Counted from the first letter of the stretch, positions 37,706-45,988 are shown. The stretch: 64,000 bases of DNA from Luteimonas gilva (GCF_005239095.1 NZ_SZUA01000001.1:336848-400847), one strand, 5' to 3'. Program-made: numbers and translations. Notes: a model not told the origin generated them from the letters alone.

Positions 37706-38595
37706 GCGGCCGCCAATGCCTTGCCGACCTTGCTGCCGGTCTCGCGGCCGAGCAAGGCCGCCAGCCAGCGCCCGGTTTCGGCGAGCCGGTCGAGATCGAT
37801 GCCGGTTTCGATGCCCAGGCCGTGCAGCATGTAGGCCACGTCTTCGCTGGACACGTTGCCGCTGGCGCCTTTCGCGTACGGGCAGCCGCCGGTGCCGCCG
37901 ACCGCGGCGTCGACGACGGCCACGCCTTCCTCCAAGCAAGCGAGGATGTTGGCCAGGGCTTGGCCGTAGGTGTCGTGGAAATGGATCGCCAGCGCCGCCA
38001 TCGGCACTTCCGCCGCCACCGCCTTGAGCATGGCGCGCGCCTTCTGCGGCGTGCCGACGCCGATGGTGTCGCCGAGCGAAATCTCGTAGCAGCCCAGGCC
38101 GTGCAGACGCTTGGCGACGCGGACCACGTCGCTCACCGGCACTTCGCCCTGGTAGGGGCAGCCGAGCACGGTCGATACGTAGCCGCGCACGCGTACGCCA
38201 TCGCGCGCGGCGCGTTCGAGCACAGGACGGAAGCGGTCGATCGATTCGTCGATGCTTGCGTTGATGTTCTTGCGGTTGAAAGCTTCGGACGCCGCGGTGA
38301 ACACCGCCACTTCGTCGGCGCCGACAGCGCGGGCGCGGTCGTAGCCTTGTTCGTTCGGCACCAGCACGGGGTAGGCGATGCCGGGCTTGCGGGCGATGCC
38401 GGCGAACACTTCGGCGGCGTCGGCCAGTTGCGGGATCCATTTCGGGCTGACGAAGCTGGTCGCTTCGATCGTGCGCAGGCCGGTTTGCGACAGGCGATCG
38501 ATCAGCGCGATCTTGTCGGCGGTGGAGACCATCGCCTTTTCGTTCTGCAGGCCGTCGCGCGGGCCGACTTCGACGATGCGGACGAAGCGGCTCAT
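37702..38595 (-). CDS. mvaB: Hydroxymethylglutaryl-CoA lyase
   Basis: A 297-residue TIM-barrel enzyme that splits HMG-CoA into acetoacetate and acetyl-CoA, the last step of leucine degradation (LiuE/HmgL). The N-terminal VEVGPRDGLQNEK, the metal-binding HFHDTYGQALAN and the active-site loop GGCPYAKGASGN with its Cys are typical. It lies 55 bases after mccA and overlaps the c-di-GMP gene by 4 bases. Confidence 0.95.
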   Translation of the reverse strand: MSRFVRIVEVGPRDGLQNEKAMVSTADKIALIDRLSQTGLRTIEATSFVSPKWIPQLADAAEVFAGIARKPGIAYPVLVPNEQGYDRARAVGADEVAVFTAASEAFNRKNINASIDESIDRFRPVLERAARDGVRVRGYVSTVLGCPYQGEVPVSDVVRVAKRLHGLGCYEISLGDTIGVGTPQKARAMLKAVAAEVPMAALAIHFHDTYGQALANILACLEEGVAVVDAAVGGTGGCPYAKGASGNVSSEDVAYMLHGLGIETGIDLDRLAETGRWLAALLGRETGSKVGKALAAA

Positions 38596-38650
38596 GGCGA
38601 CGCCTCCGGTCCGGAACCGGCGTGCGGCATCGTCTGGGCGGCGCGGACCG

Positions 38651-40645
38651 TCATGGCTCCAACACTACCAGCACCGCATCGGCCTCGACGAAATCGCCGG
38701 CGGCCGCGCGCAGTTCGGCGATCACGCCGTCGCGCGGCGACTTCAACGCCAGCTCCATTTTCATCGCTTCCATCACCAGCAGCTCCTGGCCTTCGACCAC
38801 GGTGTCGCCAACGCCGGCCTTGGCCAATACCACCCGGCCCGGCATCGGCGCCACGAGGCGATCCTCGCCCCGGCCGGCGCCTACCGGCTCGTATCGGTAT
38901 TGGGCCACGGGTTCCAAACGCAAGCGGCGCGCGCCGTCGTGCACGTCGAGCGTATCCACGCCCGAGGCCACCTGGAAACGCCACCCCTGACCATCGAAAC
39001 GTACGCTGAGGGCGCCATCGGTCAGGCGCGCGCCCGAAACCTCGACGCGGCCGCCGGCGTGCTCCAGCCGGTATTCGCCGCCGCTGCCGTGGCCGACCAC
39101 TTCCAGCCGCTGGCCGCGATGCAGGAACGCCAACGTCCGCCCGCCCGCATGGCCCAACCGCCAACCGTCGGCGATGGCCCAGGGCGAGTCGGGATCGCCC
39201 GAAGCGAGCGCCTGTTCGCGGCGTTCGGCTTCCTGCATCAACAGCTTGGCGGTGGCGGCCGCCAGCAGCAGCTCGGTTTCGGCTTGCTGCGCCGGCATGA
39301 ACTCGTCCAGATGCCGGTCCAGATAGCCGGTGTCGATACGGCCGCCGACGATGGCCGGATGCCGCGCCAAGCGCTCCAGGAATTCGACGTTCGATTTCGG
39401 ACCTTCGATCCGGCACTGCGCCAAGGCTTCGCGCAGCCGCGCCAATGCGCTGGGCCGGTCTTCGTCCCAAACGATCAGCTTGGCGATCATCGGATCGTAG
39501 AAGATCGTGACCGTATCGCCTTCGATCACCCCCGAATCGATGCGCACGTTCGCCGACGGCGCGGGCAGGCGCAATTGCTTCAGCTTGCCGGAGCCGGGCA
39601 GGAAACCGGCTTCGGGGTCCTCGGCGTACAAACGCACTTCGATCGCATGGCCGTGCTGGGCGATGTCTTCTTGGCGCAACGGCAGAGCATCGCCGGCGGC
39701 GACGCGCAATTGCCATTCGACGAGATCCAGCCCGGTGACGAGTTCGGTGACCGGATGCTCGACTTGCAGCCGGGTGTTGATCTCCATGAAATAGAAGCCG
39801 CCGTCGGGCGCGACGATGAATTCGACCGTGCCGGCGTTGACGTAATCGATGGCGCGCGCGGCCAGCACCGCGGCCGCGCCCATCGCCGAACGCATTTCAG
39901 GGGTGAGGAAAGGCGAGGGCGATTCTTCAAGCACTTTCTGGTAGCGGCGCTGGGCCGAGCATTCGCGTTCATGGAGGTGGATCGCATTGCCGTGCGCATC
40001 GCCGAACACCTGGATTTCGATGTGGCGCGGTTGTTCGACGTAGCGTTCGAGCAGCACGCGATCGCGGCCGAACGCGCCTTTGGCCTCGCGCTGGCAGCTT
40101 TCCAAGTTGGGCAGGAACTCGCCGGCGTTGCGGACGATGCGCATGCCCTTGCCGCCGCCGCCGTGCGCGGCCTTGATCATCAACGGATAGCCGATGCGGT
40201 CGGCTTCGCGTTGCAGCGTCGCCGCGGATTGGTCTTCGCCGGTATAGCCCGGCACCACCGGCACGCCGGCGGCCAGCATCAGTTCTTTCGCGCCGGCCTT
40301 GCTGCCCATTTTGCGCATCGACGCCGCTTTCGGGCCGATGAAGACGATGCCGGCCGCTTCCGCCGCATCGGCGAAGTCGGCGTTTTCGCTGAGGAAGCCG
40401 TAGCCGGGATGGATCGCCTGCGCGCCGGATTTCTTCGCCGCCTCGATGATCGCATCGCCGCGCAAATAGCTGTCCTGCGGCCGCGGCCCGCCGATCGGAT
40501 AGGCCTCGTCGGCCAGGCGCGCATGCTGCGCGTCGGCGTCGGCTTCGGAGAACACGGCGACCGTGCGGATGCCGAGCTTGCGCGCGGTGCGGATTACCCG
40601 GCAGGCGATTTCGCCGCGGTTGGCGATGAGGATTTTGTCGAACAT
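38651..40645 (-). CDS. mccA: Methylcrotonyl-CoA carboxylase, biotin-containing alpha subunit
   Basis: About 664 residues: biotin carboxylase (N-terminal KILIANRGEIACRV, ATP-binding HGGGGKGMR, EINTRLQVEHPVTE), a BT-type linker, and a C-terminal biotin carrier domain with the lysine in VMEAMKME. With the beta subunit it carboxylates 3-methylcrotonyl-CoA. Context with hmgL and a LiuC-like hydratase favours MccA/LiuD over acetyl- or geranyl-CoA carboxylase. I start it at ATG 40643-40645 (MFDKIL); an in-frame GTG four codons upstream lies inside the inverted repeat of the inserted element. Confidence 0.92.
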   Translation of the reverse strand: MFDKILIANRGEIACRVIRTARKLGIRTVAVFSEADADAQHARLADEAYPIGGPRPQDSYLRGDAIIEAAKKSGAQAIHPGYGFLSENADFADAAEAAGIVFIGPKAASMRKMGSKAGAKELMLAAGVPVVPGYTGEDQSAATLQREADRIGYPLMIKAAHGGGGKGMRIVRNAGEFLPNLESCQREAKGAFGRDRVLLERYVEQPRHIEIQVFGDAHGNAIHLHERECSAQRRYQKVLEESPSPFLTPEMRSAMGAAAVLAARAIDYVNAGTVEFIVAPDGGFYFMEINTRLQVEHPVTELVTGLDLVEWQLRVAAGDALPLRQEDIAQHGHAIEVRLYAEDPEAGFLPGSGKLKQLRLPAPSANVRIDSGVIEGDTVTIFYDPMIAKLIVWDEDRPSALARLREALAQCRIEGPKSNVEFLERLARHPAIVGGRIDTGYLDRHLDEFMPAQQAETELLLAAATAKLLMQEAERREQALASGDPDSPWAIADGWRLGHAGGRTLAFLHRGQRLEVVGHGSGGEYRLEHAGGRVEVSGARLTDGALSVRFDGQGWRFQVASGVDTLDVHDGARRLRLEPVAQYRYEPVGAGRGEDRLVAPMPGRVVLAKAGVGDTVVEGQELLVMEAMKMELALKSPRDGVIAELRAAAGDFVEADAVLVVLEP

Positions 40646-40649
40646 TTTT

Positions 40650-41074
40650 TTAGACACGGATTAGGTCCGATGAAAGCGGATCAAGCCGGGATTGGCCGAA
40701 AACCTTTCGCTTGAATTGGGGGCGAGGACCGAAGTTGAGAAGCAGCCCTACGTGAAGTTCGGAGGCCTTCAGGTAATTCACAAGTTGGGCCTCATGGGCT
40801 GGCATGAGATGCGATACGGCCTTGAGCTCAACGATGATTTTTTCGGCGACCAGAAGGTCGCTTTGAAGTCGCCGACGATATGGCCGCGATACTGCACCGT
40901 TAGGCATGCTTGCGTTTGCACTTGCAAACCCACGTCCCGAAGGGCGATGGCGAGTGCATTTTCGTAAACGCTTTCCAGAAATCCATGGCCCAGTTCATTG
41001 TAGACAGCATAGAAAGAACCGATCACCCGATCGGTCAGTTCCCCTTCTATTAGCGCCGTTTTATCCGCGTGCAT
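40650..41074 (-). pseudogene. Frameshifted GxxExxY protein gene
   Basis: The 5' frame (from 41074) encodes HADKTALIEGELTDRVIGSF, then the hallmark GFLESVY and VQYRGHIVGDFK, and then runs out of similarity. The expected continuation SDLLVAEKIIVELKAV and HEAQLVNYLKASELHVGLLL, with the ELK of the PD-(D/E)XK-like fold, is found in a different frame that ends at 40650. One base appears to be missing between AAAGC and GACCTT (near 40860, minus strand). The gene is therefore broken, or carries a sequencing error. GxxExxY proteins are of unknown function and are often present in several copies. Confidence 0.8.
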
Positions 41075-41091
41075 CGGCTCTTATCCGTGTC
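40653..41091. mobile_element. 439-bp element: GxxExxY gene between 29-bp inverted repeats
   Basis: The left end (40653-40681) begins GACACGGAT, has CCGATG in the middle and ends GCGGAT. The right end (41063-41091), reverse-complemented, has the same three blocks in the same spacing; I count 24 of 29 matching bases. The element contains only the broken GxxExxY gene and sits between the VOC gene and mccA within the leucine degradation run. I saw no target-site duplication and no transposase, so any mobility would need help from elsewhere. Confidence 0.6.
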
Positions 41092-41100
41092 CAAAGGCTC

Positions 41101-41487
41101 TTAAGCTTCCGGCGCGTGGCAGACGGCTTCGATGTTGTGTCCGTCCGGATCCAGCACGAACGCGCCGTAGTAATGCTCGTGATAGTGGGCGCGGATGCCG
41201 GGCGGACCGTTGTCTTTCGCGCCTGCGGCCATCGCCGCTTCGTAGAACGCTCGCACCGACGCACGGTCGGTGGCGGCCACGGCCACGTGCATGCGCGCTT
41301 GGCGGTCGCTGGTGCCGATCCAGAAATCCGGTTTGCCCTTGCCGAAGCCGGCGGCGCTGGATCCGTCGCCGGTCATTTCCGGCGTGACTTCCATGACCAG
41401 GCCATAGCCCAATGGCGCGAATACGGCTTTATAGAAGGCCAGCGAGCGGGCGTAATCGGAGATCGGGAGGCCGATGTGATCGAGCAT
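41101..41487 (-). CDS. VOC family protein (glyoxalase/bleomycin resistance-like)
   Basis: A 128-residue vicinal-oxygen-chelate protein. It begins LDHIGLPISDYARSLAFYKA and ends YHEHYYGAFVLDPDGHNIEAV, with His and Glu at the usual metal positions. It belongs to the loose glyoxalase/dioxygenase superfamily; a lactoylglutathione lyase role is not supported. It starts 3 bases after the hydratase stop, so it belongs to the leucine degradation transcript or did before the GxxExxY element was inserted. Confidence 0.85.
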   Translation of the reverse strand: MLDHIGLPISDYARSLAFYKAVFAPLGYGLVMEVTPEMTGDGSSAAGFGKGKPDFWIGTSDRQARMHVAVAATDRASVRAFYEAAMAAGAKDNGPPGIRAHYHEHYYGAFVLDPDGHNIEAVCHAPEA

Positions 41488-41490
41488 GAC

Positions 41491-42312
41491 TCATTCCTTT
41501 TTCGCCCAAGCGGGCGGGCGCTTTTCGAGGAAGGCGCCGATGCCTTCCTGGCCTTCGGGCGAAACGCGCAAGCGCGCGATCAGGTCGGCGTTGGCGGCAT
41601 CGAGCGAATCGCGGTCGGTATCCGCGGCGACGCGGCGGACGAGCGTTTTCGCCGAAGCGGCGGCGATAGGGCCGGCTTTCAGCAGCAGCTCCGTTTGGCG
41701 TTGCACGGCCGCATCGAGCACGCCAGAGTCCACCACTTGGTGCAGCAGGCCGATCTGCAGTGCGGTATCGGCCCCGAACGCTTCCGCCGTAGCGAACCAG
41801 CGCCGCGCCTGACGCGGGCCGATCGCGGCGATCACGTACGGCGAGATCACCGCCGGCAACAGGCCGAGCTTGCTTTCGGTCAAACCGAACTTCGCCTCGG
41901 GCACGCCGATGGCGATGTCGCAGCAGGCGACCAGGCCGACGCCGCCGCCGAAAGCCGCGCCCTGGACGCGGGCGATGGTCGGCTTGGGCAGTCCGTCCAA
42001 GGTGCGCATTAGGCGGGCGAGGGCGAGGGCGTCGTCGCGGTTCTCGCGTTCCCCGGCTTGGGCCATGCCGCGCATCCAGTTCAGATCGGCGCCAGCCGAA
42101 AACGAGGCGCCGGCGGCTTCCAATACGACGACCCGGATGTCCGGCTCGAGCGCCAGTCGCTCCAACGCCGCGGTGAGCTCGCCGATCAGCGCCGAATCGA
42201 AGGCGTTGTGCAGCTCCGGCCGGTTCAGCCGCAGGCGCGCGACCGGGCCGGCGCGGTCGATCAGCAGGGCGGTCGGGGTCATCGGCAGGCTCGCGAACGG
42301 GGCCTGCATCAT
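41491..42312 (-). CDS. Enoyl-CoA hydratase family, probable methylglutaconyl-CoA hydratase
   Basis: A 273-residue crotonase-fold enzyme. The CoA-binding loop ASFSAGADLNWM and the oxyanion/catalytic region GAAFGGGVGLVACCDIAIG are clear, with an acidic residue in EAKFGLTESKLGL. Position beside mccA and hmgL suggests the LiuC step, hydration of 3-methylglutaconyl-CoA to HMG-CoA. The first Met (42312) or a Met ten residues later could be the start. It is the first gene of the run and faces away from feoA. Confidence 0.85.
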   Translation of the reverse strand: MMQAPFASLPMTPTALLIDRAGPVARLRLNRPELHNAFDSALIGELTAALERLALEPDIRVVVLEAAGASFSAGADLNWMRGMAQAGERENRDDALALARLMRTLDGLPKPTIARVQGAAFGGGVGLVACCDIAIGVPEAKFGLTESKLGLLPAVISPYVIAAIGPRQARRWFATAEAFGADTALQIGLLHQVVDSGVLDAAVQRQTELLLKAGPIAAASAKTLVRRVAADTDRDSLDAANADLIARLRVSPEGQEGIGAFLEKRPPAWAKKE

Positions 42313-42375
42313 AGCCGGAGGCCGCGCCGGTCCCGCTGGCGCCGGCCGTCGCCGGCCGTCGCCGGCAAGTGCTAG

Positions 42376-42394
42376 AATGAGAACAATTCTTGTT
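42376..42394 (+). promoter_or_regulatory. Fur-box-like palindrome upstream of feoA
   Basis: AATGAGAACAATTCTTGTT is a 19-base imperfect palindrome around a central A and resembles the Fur consensus built of GATAAT-type repeats. It lies 10 bases before the feoA start codon, where iron-loaded Fur would block transcription. It could also affect the divergent hydratase gene. Assigned by eye; a weight-matrix score is needed. Confidence 0.6.
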
Positions 42395-42404
42395 TGCCGA
42401 TGCG

Positions 42405-42656
42405 ATGATTCTCACCGACCTTCCGATGCGCACCTCGGCCACCGTCGAAGCCGTAGAAGACCGCGTTCCCAACGACGCGATCGCGCGCCGCTTGCGCGAA
42501 TTGGGTTTCGTCGACGGCGAGCAAGTGCAGGTGATGGCGGTCGGGCCGATCGGGGCCGAACCGCTGTTGGTGCAGATCGGCTACACCCGCTTCGCGCTGC
42601 GCCGCGAAGAAGCCGCCCGCGTGCGCGTGCGCAGCAACGGGAGCGGGCACGCATGA
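42405..42656 (+). CDS. feoA: Ferrous iron transport accessory protein FeoA
   Basis: An 83-residue SH3-like protein (ILTDLPMRT at the start, RRLRELGFVDGEQVQV in the middle, RFALRREEA near the end) that works with FeoB in ferrous iron uptake. ATG 42405 was chosen; a TTG start five codons earlier would lie inside the Fur-like box. The stop overlaps the feoB start by 4 bases. Confidence 0.93.
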   Translation: MILTDLPMRTSATVEAVEDRVPNDAIARRLRELGFVDGEQVQVMAVGPIGAEPLLVQIGYTRFALRREEAARVRVRSNGSGHA

Positions 42657-44542
42657 GCGCCGCTGCCGTACCGTTGCGCTTGGCCTTGGTCGGCAATCCG
42701 AACAGCGGCAAGACCGCGCTGTTCAATCTGCTGACCGGCAGTCGGCAGAAAGTCGCCAATTACGCCGGCGTCACCGTCGAACGCAAGGAAGGCCGCCTGG
42801 TCGCGCCGTCGGGACGGCAATACGCCATCCTCGATCTGCCCGGCGCCTACAGCCTGCATCCGGCCAGTCTGGACGAAGCCATCGCCCGCGACGTCTGCCG
42901 CGGCTTCTATCCCGGCGAGCCCGCGCCCGACGCGTTGGTCTGCGTGGTCGATGCGACCAACCTGCGCCTGCATCTGCGTTTCGTGCTGGAGCTGCGCGAA
43001 ATCGGCAAGCCGATGGTCGTCGCCCTGAACATGGCCGATGCGGCGCGCCGGCGCGGCATCGAAATCGATATCGCCGCGCTGCAGCGCGAACTCGGCGTCC
43101 CGGTGGTGGAAACGGTGGCCGTGCGCCGCGGCGGCGCGAAGGCGCTGGTGGAAGCCTTGGACTGGATGGGCGCGGATGCGCAGCCGCCGCAAAAGAAACT
43201 GAGCGAACGCCATGGTGCGGCCGCCGGCGCGGAAGAAGCGCAGGATCTGCACGCCGAAACCCGCCGCTTGTTGTCGCTGGCGGTGACGATGCCGCGCCGC
43301 ACCGCGCGCATCGACGATGCGCTGGACCGTTGGCTGCTTCACCCGGTGTTCGGCTTGCTCGCGTTGGCGGCGGTGATGTTCCTGATCTTCCAGGCCGTGT
43401 ACGCCTGGGCGACGCCAATGATGGACGCCATCGACGCGGGCACCGCTGCGCTCGGCGCATGGGTGTCGACGACTTTGCCGGAAGGCCCGCTCAACAGCCT
43501 GTTGGCGGACGGCATCATCGCCGGCGTCGGCGGCGTGATCGTCTTCCTGCCGCAGATCCTGATCCTGTTCGCTTTCATCCTGGCGCTGGAGGAATCCGGC
43601 TATCTGCCGCGCGCGGCGTTCCTGCTCGATCGGATGATGGCCGCCGCCGGCCTGTCCGGGCGTTCGTTCATTCCGCTGCTGTCCAGCTTCGCCTGCGCGA
43701 TCCCCGGGATCATGGCGACGCGTTCCATCCAGGATCCGCGCGACCGCTTGGCGACGATCATGGTCGCGCCGCTGATGACTTGCTCAGCGCGGCTGCCGGT
43801 GTACGCGCTGCTGATCGGCGCCTTCATCCCGCAGCAGAAAGTGTGGGGCGTGTTCAATCTGCAAGGCCTGGTGCTGTTCGCGCTGTACATGGCCGGCATT
43901 CTCAGCGCGCTGATGGTGTCGTGGGTGATGAAGAAGTGGCGCCGCGACAAGAGCGAGCACGCGCTGCTGCTGGAATTGCCTTCGTACCGCTTGCCGCATC
44001 CGCGCGATCTGCTGATCGGCTTGTACGAGCGGGCGATGATCTTCTTGAAGCGGGTGGGCGGCATCATCCTGGCGCTGACCATCCTGCTGTGGTTCCTGCT
44101 GTCGTTTCCGGCCGCGCCGCCGGATGCGGTCGGTCCGGCGATCGACTACAGCTTCGCCGGCCGCATCGGCCATGCGATGACGGCGGTATTCGCGCCGGTG
44201 GGCTTCAATTGGCAGATCTGCATCGCGCTGATTCCCGGCTTGGCGGCGCGCGAAGTGGCGGTGTCGTCGCTGGCCACGGTCTATGCGTTGTCGGCCGCCA
44301 ACGACGAAGCGGCGGCGCAGGCGCTGTCGCCGCTGATCGCGAACGGCTGGTCGCTGGCGACGGCCTTGTCGCTGCTGGTGTGGTTCATCTACGCGCCGCA
44401 GTGCATTTCGACCTTGGCGACGATCCGGCGCGAGACCAATTCCTGGAAGCAGGTGGCGATCAGCGCCGGTTACCTGTTCGGGCTGGCGTACCTGGCCTCG
44501 TTCGTCACCTATCAAGTCGCCGTCGCGCTGGGAGCGGGATGA
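42653..44542 (+). CDS. feoB: Ferrous iron permease FeoB
   Basis: A 629-residue inner-membrane Fe(II) transporter with an N-terminal G domain: G1 GNPNSGKT (residues 14-21), G3 DLPGAYS, G4 NMAD. The membrane part contains the conserved Cys regions SSFACAIPGIMATR and TCSARLPVY. It is shorter than the ~770-residue E. coli protein, which is normal for this group. It overlaps feoA before and a small Cys-rich gene after, giving a three-gene feo operon. Confidence 0.95.
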   Translation: MSAAAVPLRLALVGNPNSGKTALFNLLTGSRQKVANYAGVTVERKEGRLVAPSGRQYAILDLPGAYSLHPASLDEAIARDVCRGFYPGEPAPDALVCVVDATNLRLHLRFVLELREIGKPMVVALNMADAARRRGIEIDIAALQRELGVPVVETVAVRRGGAKALVEALDWMGADAQPPQKKLSERHGAAAGAEEAQDLHAETRRLLSLAVTMPRRTARIDDALDRWLLHPVFGLLALAAVMFLIFQAVYAWATPMMDAIDAGTAALGAWVSTTLPEGPLNSLLADGIIAGVGGVIVFLPQILILFAFILALEESGYLPRAAFLLDRMMAAAGLSGRSFIPLLSSFACAIPGIMATRSIQDPRDRLATIMVAPLMTCSARLPVYALLIGAFIPQQKVWGVFNLQGLVLFALYMAGILSALMVSWVMKKWRRDKSEHALLLELPSYRLPHPRDLLIGLYERAMIFLKRVGGIILALTILLWFLLSFPAAPPDAVGPAIDYSFAGRIGHAMTAVFAPVGFNWQICIALIPGLAAREVAVSSLATVYALSAANDEAAAQALSPLIANGWSLATALSLLVWFIYAPQCISTLATIRRETNSWKQVAISAGYLFGLAYLASFVTYQVAVALGAG

Positions 44543-44790
44543 GCGCGTCGCTGCTGCTGCAGTATTTCGCCATCGCGCTGGCGGTGCTCGCGAGCGCGCT
44601 GTTCGTGGCCAAGCGCCAGTTCCCGAACGCGGTGCGCCGATTGCGCATCGCCTGCGCGTTGCCGCTGGTGCGCGAGGGTCGGCCGGCATGGTTGCGTGCG
44701 CTTGGGAAGCGGATCGCGCCGCCGGTCTCGCCGGCGGGCGCGGGCGCCTGCGGCGGCTGCGACAACTGCGAAACACCGTCGCATTCCTGA
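44539..44790 (+). CDS. Small FeoB-associated Cys-rich membrane protein
   Basis: An 83-residue protein with one N-terminal transmembrane helix (about residues 5-24), a basic stretch, and a C-terminal tail ACGGCDNCE with three closely spaced cysteines. Position and design match the FeoB-associated Cys-rich membrane proteins and the FeoC slot of feoABC operons; it is not the winged-helix FeoC of E. coli. The cysteines could bind iron or a cluster. Its start overlaps the feoB stop by 4 bases. Confidence 0.75.
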   Translation: MSASLLLQYFAIALAVLASALFVAKRQFPNAVRRLRIACALPLVREGRPAWLRALGKRIAPPVSPAGAGACGGCDNCETPSHS

Positions 44791-44813
44791 TCTGCCGTAT
44801 TCGCTTCGTTTTT

Positions 44814-44883
44814 GTAGAGTCGAGCCTGCTCGACTGCTCTTCGCGGACGCGCAATCAAAGCAGTCGAGCAGGCTCGACTCTAC
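44814..44883. repeat. GTAGAGTCGAGCCTGCTCGAC palindromic repeat
   Basis: Perfect arms GTAGAGTCGAGCCTGCTCGA and TCGAGCAGGCTCGACTCTAC around a short loop. It lies between the convergent feo operon and the zinc-ribbon gene and is nearly the same as the copy at 13678-13762. Confidence 0.9.
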
Positions 44884-44930
44884 AAAACAATACGAAAGCC
44901 GAGATGAGGGGCGGGGCCCTTCCGAAACGA

Positions 44931-45290
44931 TCAGTGGCGACGGGCTTTGGCGCCGGTCGGCGCATACATTTCCACGGCGAGGGAAAACGTGCGCGATTCG
45001 TTCGGATGCAGCGCGCCCACACCGACCACGTGGCGCGAAACTTCTTCGCCGCGTTCGTTGGTCACCACGACCACGACCGAATATTCCGACGAACCGGCGT
45101 CGGCCGGCTGCCGAATGATGCCCTCGACCTTGAGCGGCGAGGGCAGCGGTTGCGCCAGCGGCGAGGCCGCCGAATCGATGCGCAGATAGTGCTTGCACGC
45201 CGGGCAAACCGCCGCGCTTTCCAGGATCCTGGTCTTGCAATGCGGGCAGGTCCGCGTGGAACCTGCCGTGCCCGGGCGCGGGTTGCTCAT
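44931..45290 (-). CDS. Zinc-ribbon protein coupled to bactofilin
   Basis: A 119-residue protein with an N-terminal zinc ribbon (CPHC near residue 15, CPAC near residue 29) followed by a beta-rich domain (VEGIIRQPADAGSSEYSVVVVVTNERGEEV) ending in a basic tail. No membrane segment. Its start overlaps the bactofilin stop by 4 bases, so the two are made together; a role in assembling or anchoring the bactofilin filament is an inference. I do not recognise a named family. Confidence 0.7.
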   Translation of the reverse strand: MSNPRPGTAGSTRTCPHCKTRILESAAVCPACKHYLRIDSAASPLAQPLPSPLKVEGIIRQPADAGSSEYSVVVVVTNERGEEVSRHVVGVGALHPNESRTFSLAVEMYAPTGAKARRH

Positions 45291-45814
45291 GCGCCCGCGC
45301 CGTTCTCCGACGACGACTTCTTGCCGCCCTTGTCGTCCCAGCCGAAGTCGGCCTGGCCGCGCATCTTGGAGCCGGCGGCGACGGTGAGCGAGCCGGCCTT
45401 CAGATCGCCGACGAGCACGCCGCTGGCCTGCAGTTCGACGACCGCGGCCGATTCGATATTGCCTTCGAGTTCGCCGGCGATGGTGACCTTGTTCGCTTTC
45501 ACGCCGCCGGTGAGCTTGGCGCCTTGTTCGATCGTCAGGTCGCCCTGCACGTTGACGTCGCCCTTGAACTTGCCGGCGATGCGGACGTGGCCGGTGCCTT
45601 CGATCTTGCCTTCGATGGTGATGTCGGAAGCGATCAGCGATTCCTTCGCCGTCGATGCGCGTGCGGGCGCAGGCGCGGGCGCTGCGGCGAACGCGGGTTG
45701 CGCGGGCGCGAAGTCCTTGTTGGCTTCCGGTTCGCGCACCGGCGCGGGCGGCGGATCCATCGGGAACGGCGCGGTGTCTTTCTTGGCGGGGGTCGGGTCT
45801 TTCCAGATCGCCAT
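45287..45814 (-). CDS. Bactofilin (polymer-forming cytoskeletal protein)
   Basis: A 175-residue protein with a Pro/Ala-rich, unstructured N-terminal tail (about 1-55) and a right-handed beta-helix core of DUF583 type. The core repeats I-x-G-x-(I/V)-x-G units, for example ITIEGKIEGTGHVRIAGKFK and ELEGNIESAAVVELQASG. Bactofilins self-assemble into filaments that set cell shape or position wall enzymes. A Lys/Ser-rich tail closes it. The N-terminal segment MAIWKD could help membrane contact. Confidence 0.92.
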   Translation of the reverse strand: MAIWKDPTPAKKDTAPFPMDPPPAPVREPEANKDFAPAQPAFAAAPAPAPARASTAKESLIASDITIEGKIEGTGHVRIAGKFKGDVNVQGDLTIEQGAKLTGGVKANKVTIAGELEGNIESAAVVELQASGVLVGDLKAGSLTVAAGSKMRGQADFGWDDKGGKKSSSENGAGA

Positions 45815-45988
45815 GGGGAAATCCTCTAGTCGAAGGCAGGCAGGGGCAGGACGTAGTCCGTCCCCGGAGACTAGCACGCTAATTTCGCGTGATGGTTGCG
45901 ATAAGTCTCATTAAACCGAAGGCTTGCGCGATATTTCGACAGGAATTGTTAAATAACCGTCACGCCGGGCCCACAGGCTCCGCCGGCC

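Noticed and set aside
36000-38440. A single very long minus-strand frame joining the c-di-GMP protein with sequence under hmgL
   Set aside because: The extra N-terminal part is the shadow frame of hmgL. The GTG at 37703-37705, overlapping the hmgL stop, is the natural start.
42313-42404. A riboswitch between the hydratase and feoA
   Set aside because: The gap is under 100 bases and only the Fur-like palindrome is apparent; no multi-stem conserved structure could be drawn.
45815-45988. Possible small gene or terminator between bactofilin and mccB
   Set aside because: The 174 bases are relatively AT-rich with no supported frame and no stem followed by T run; it looks like a promoter region for the bactofilin gene only.
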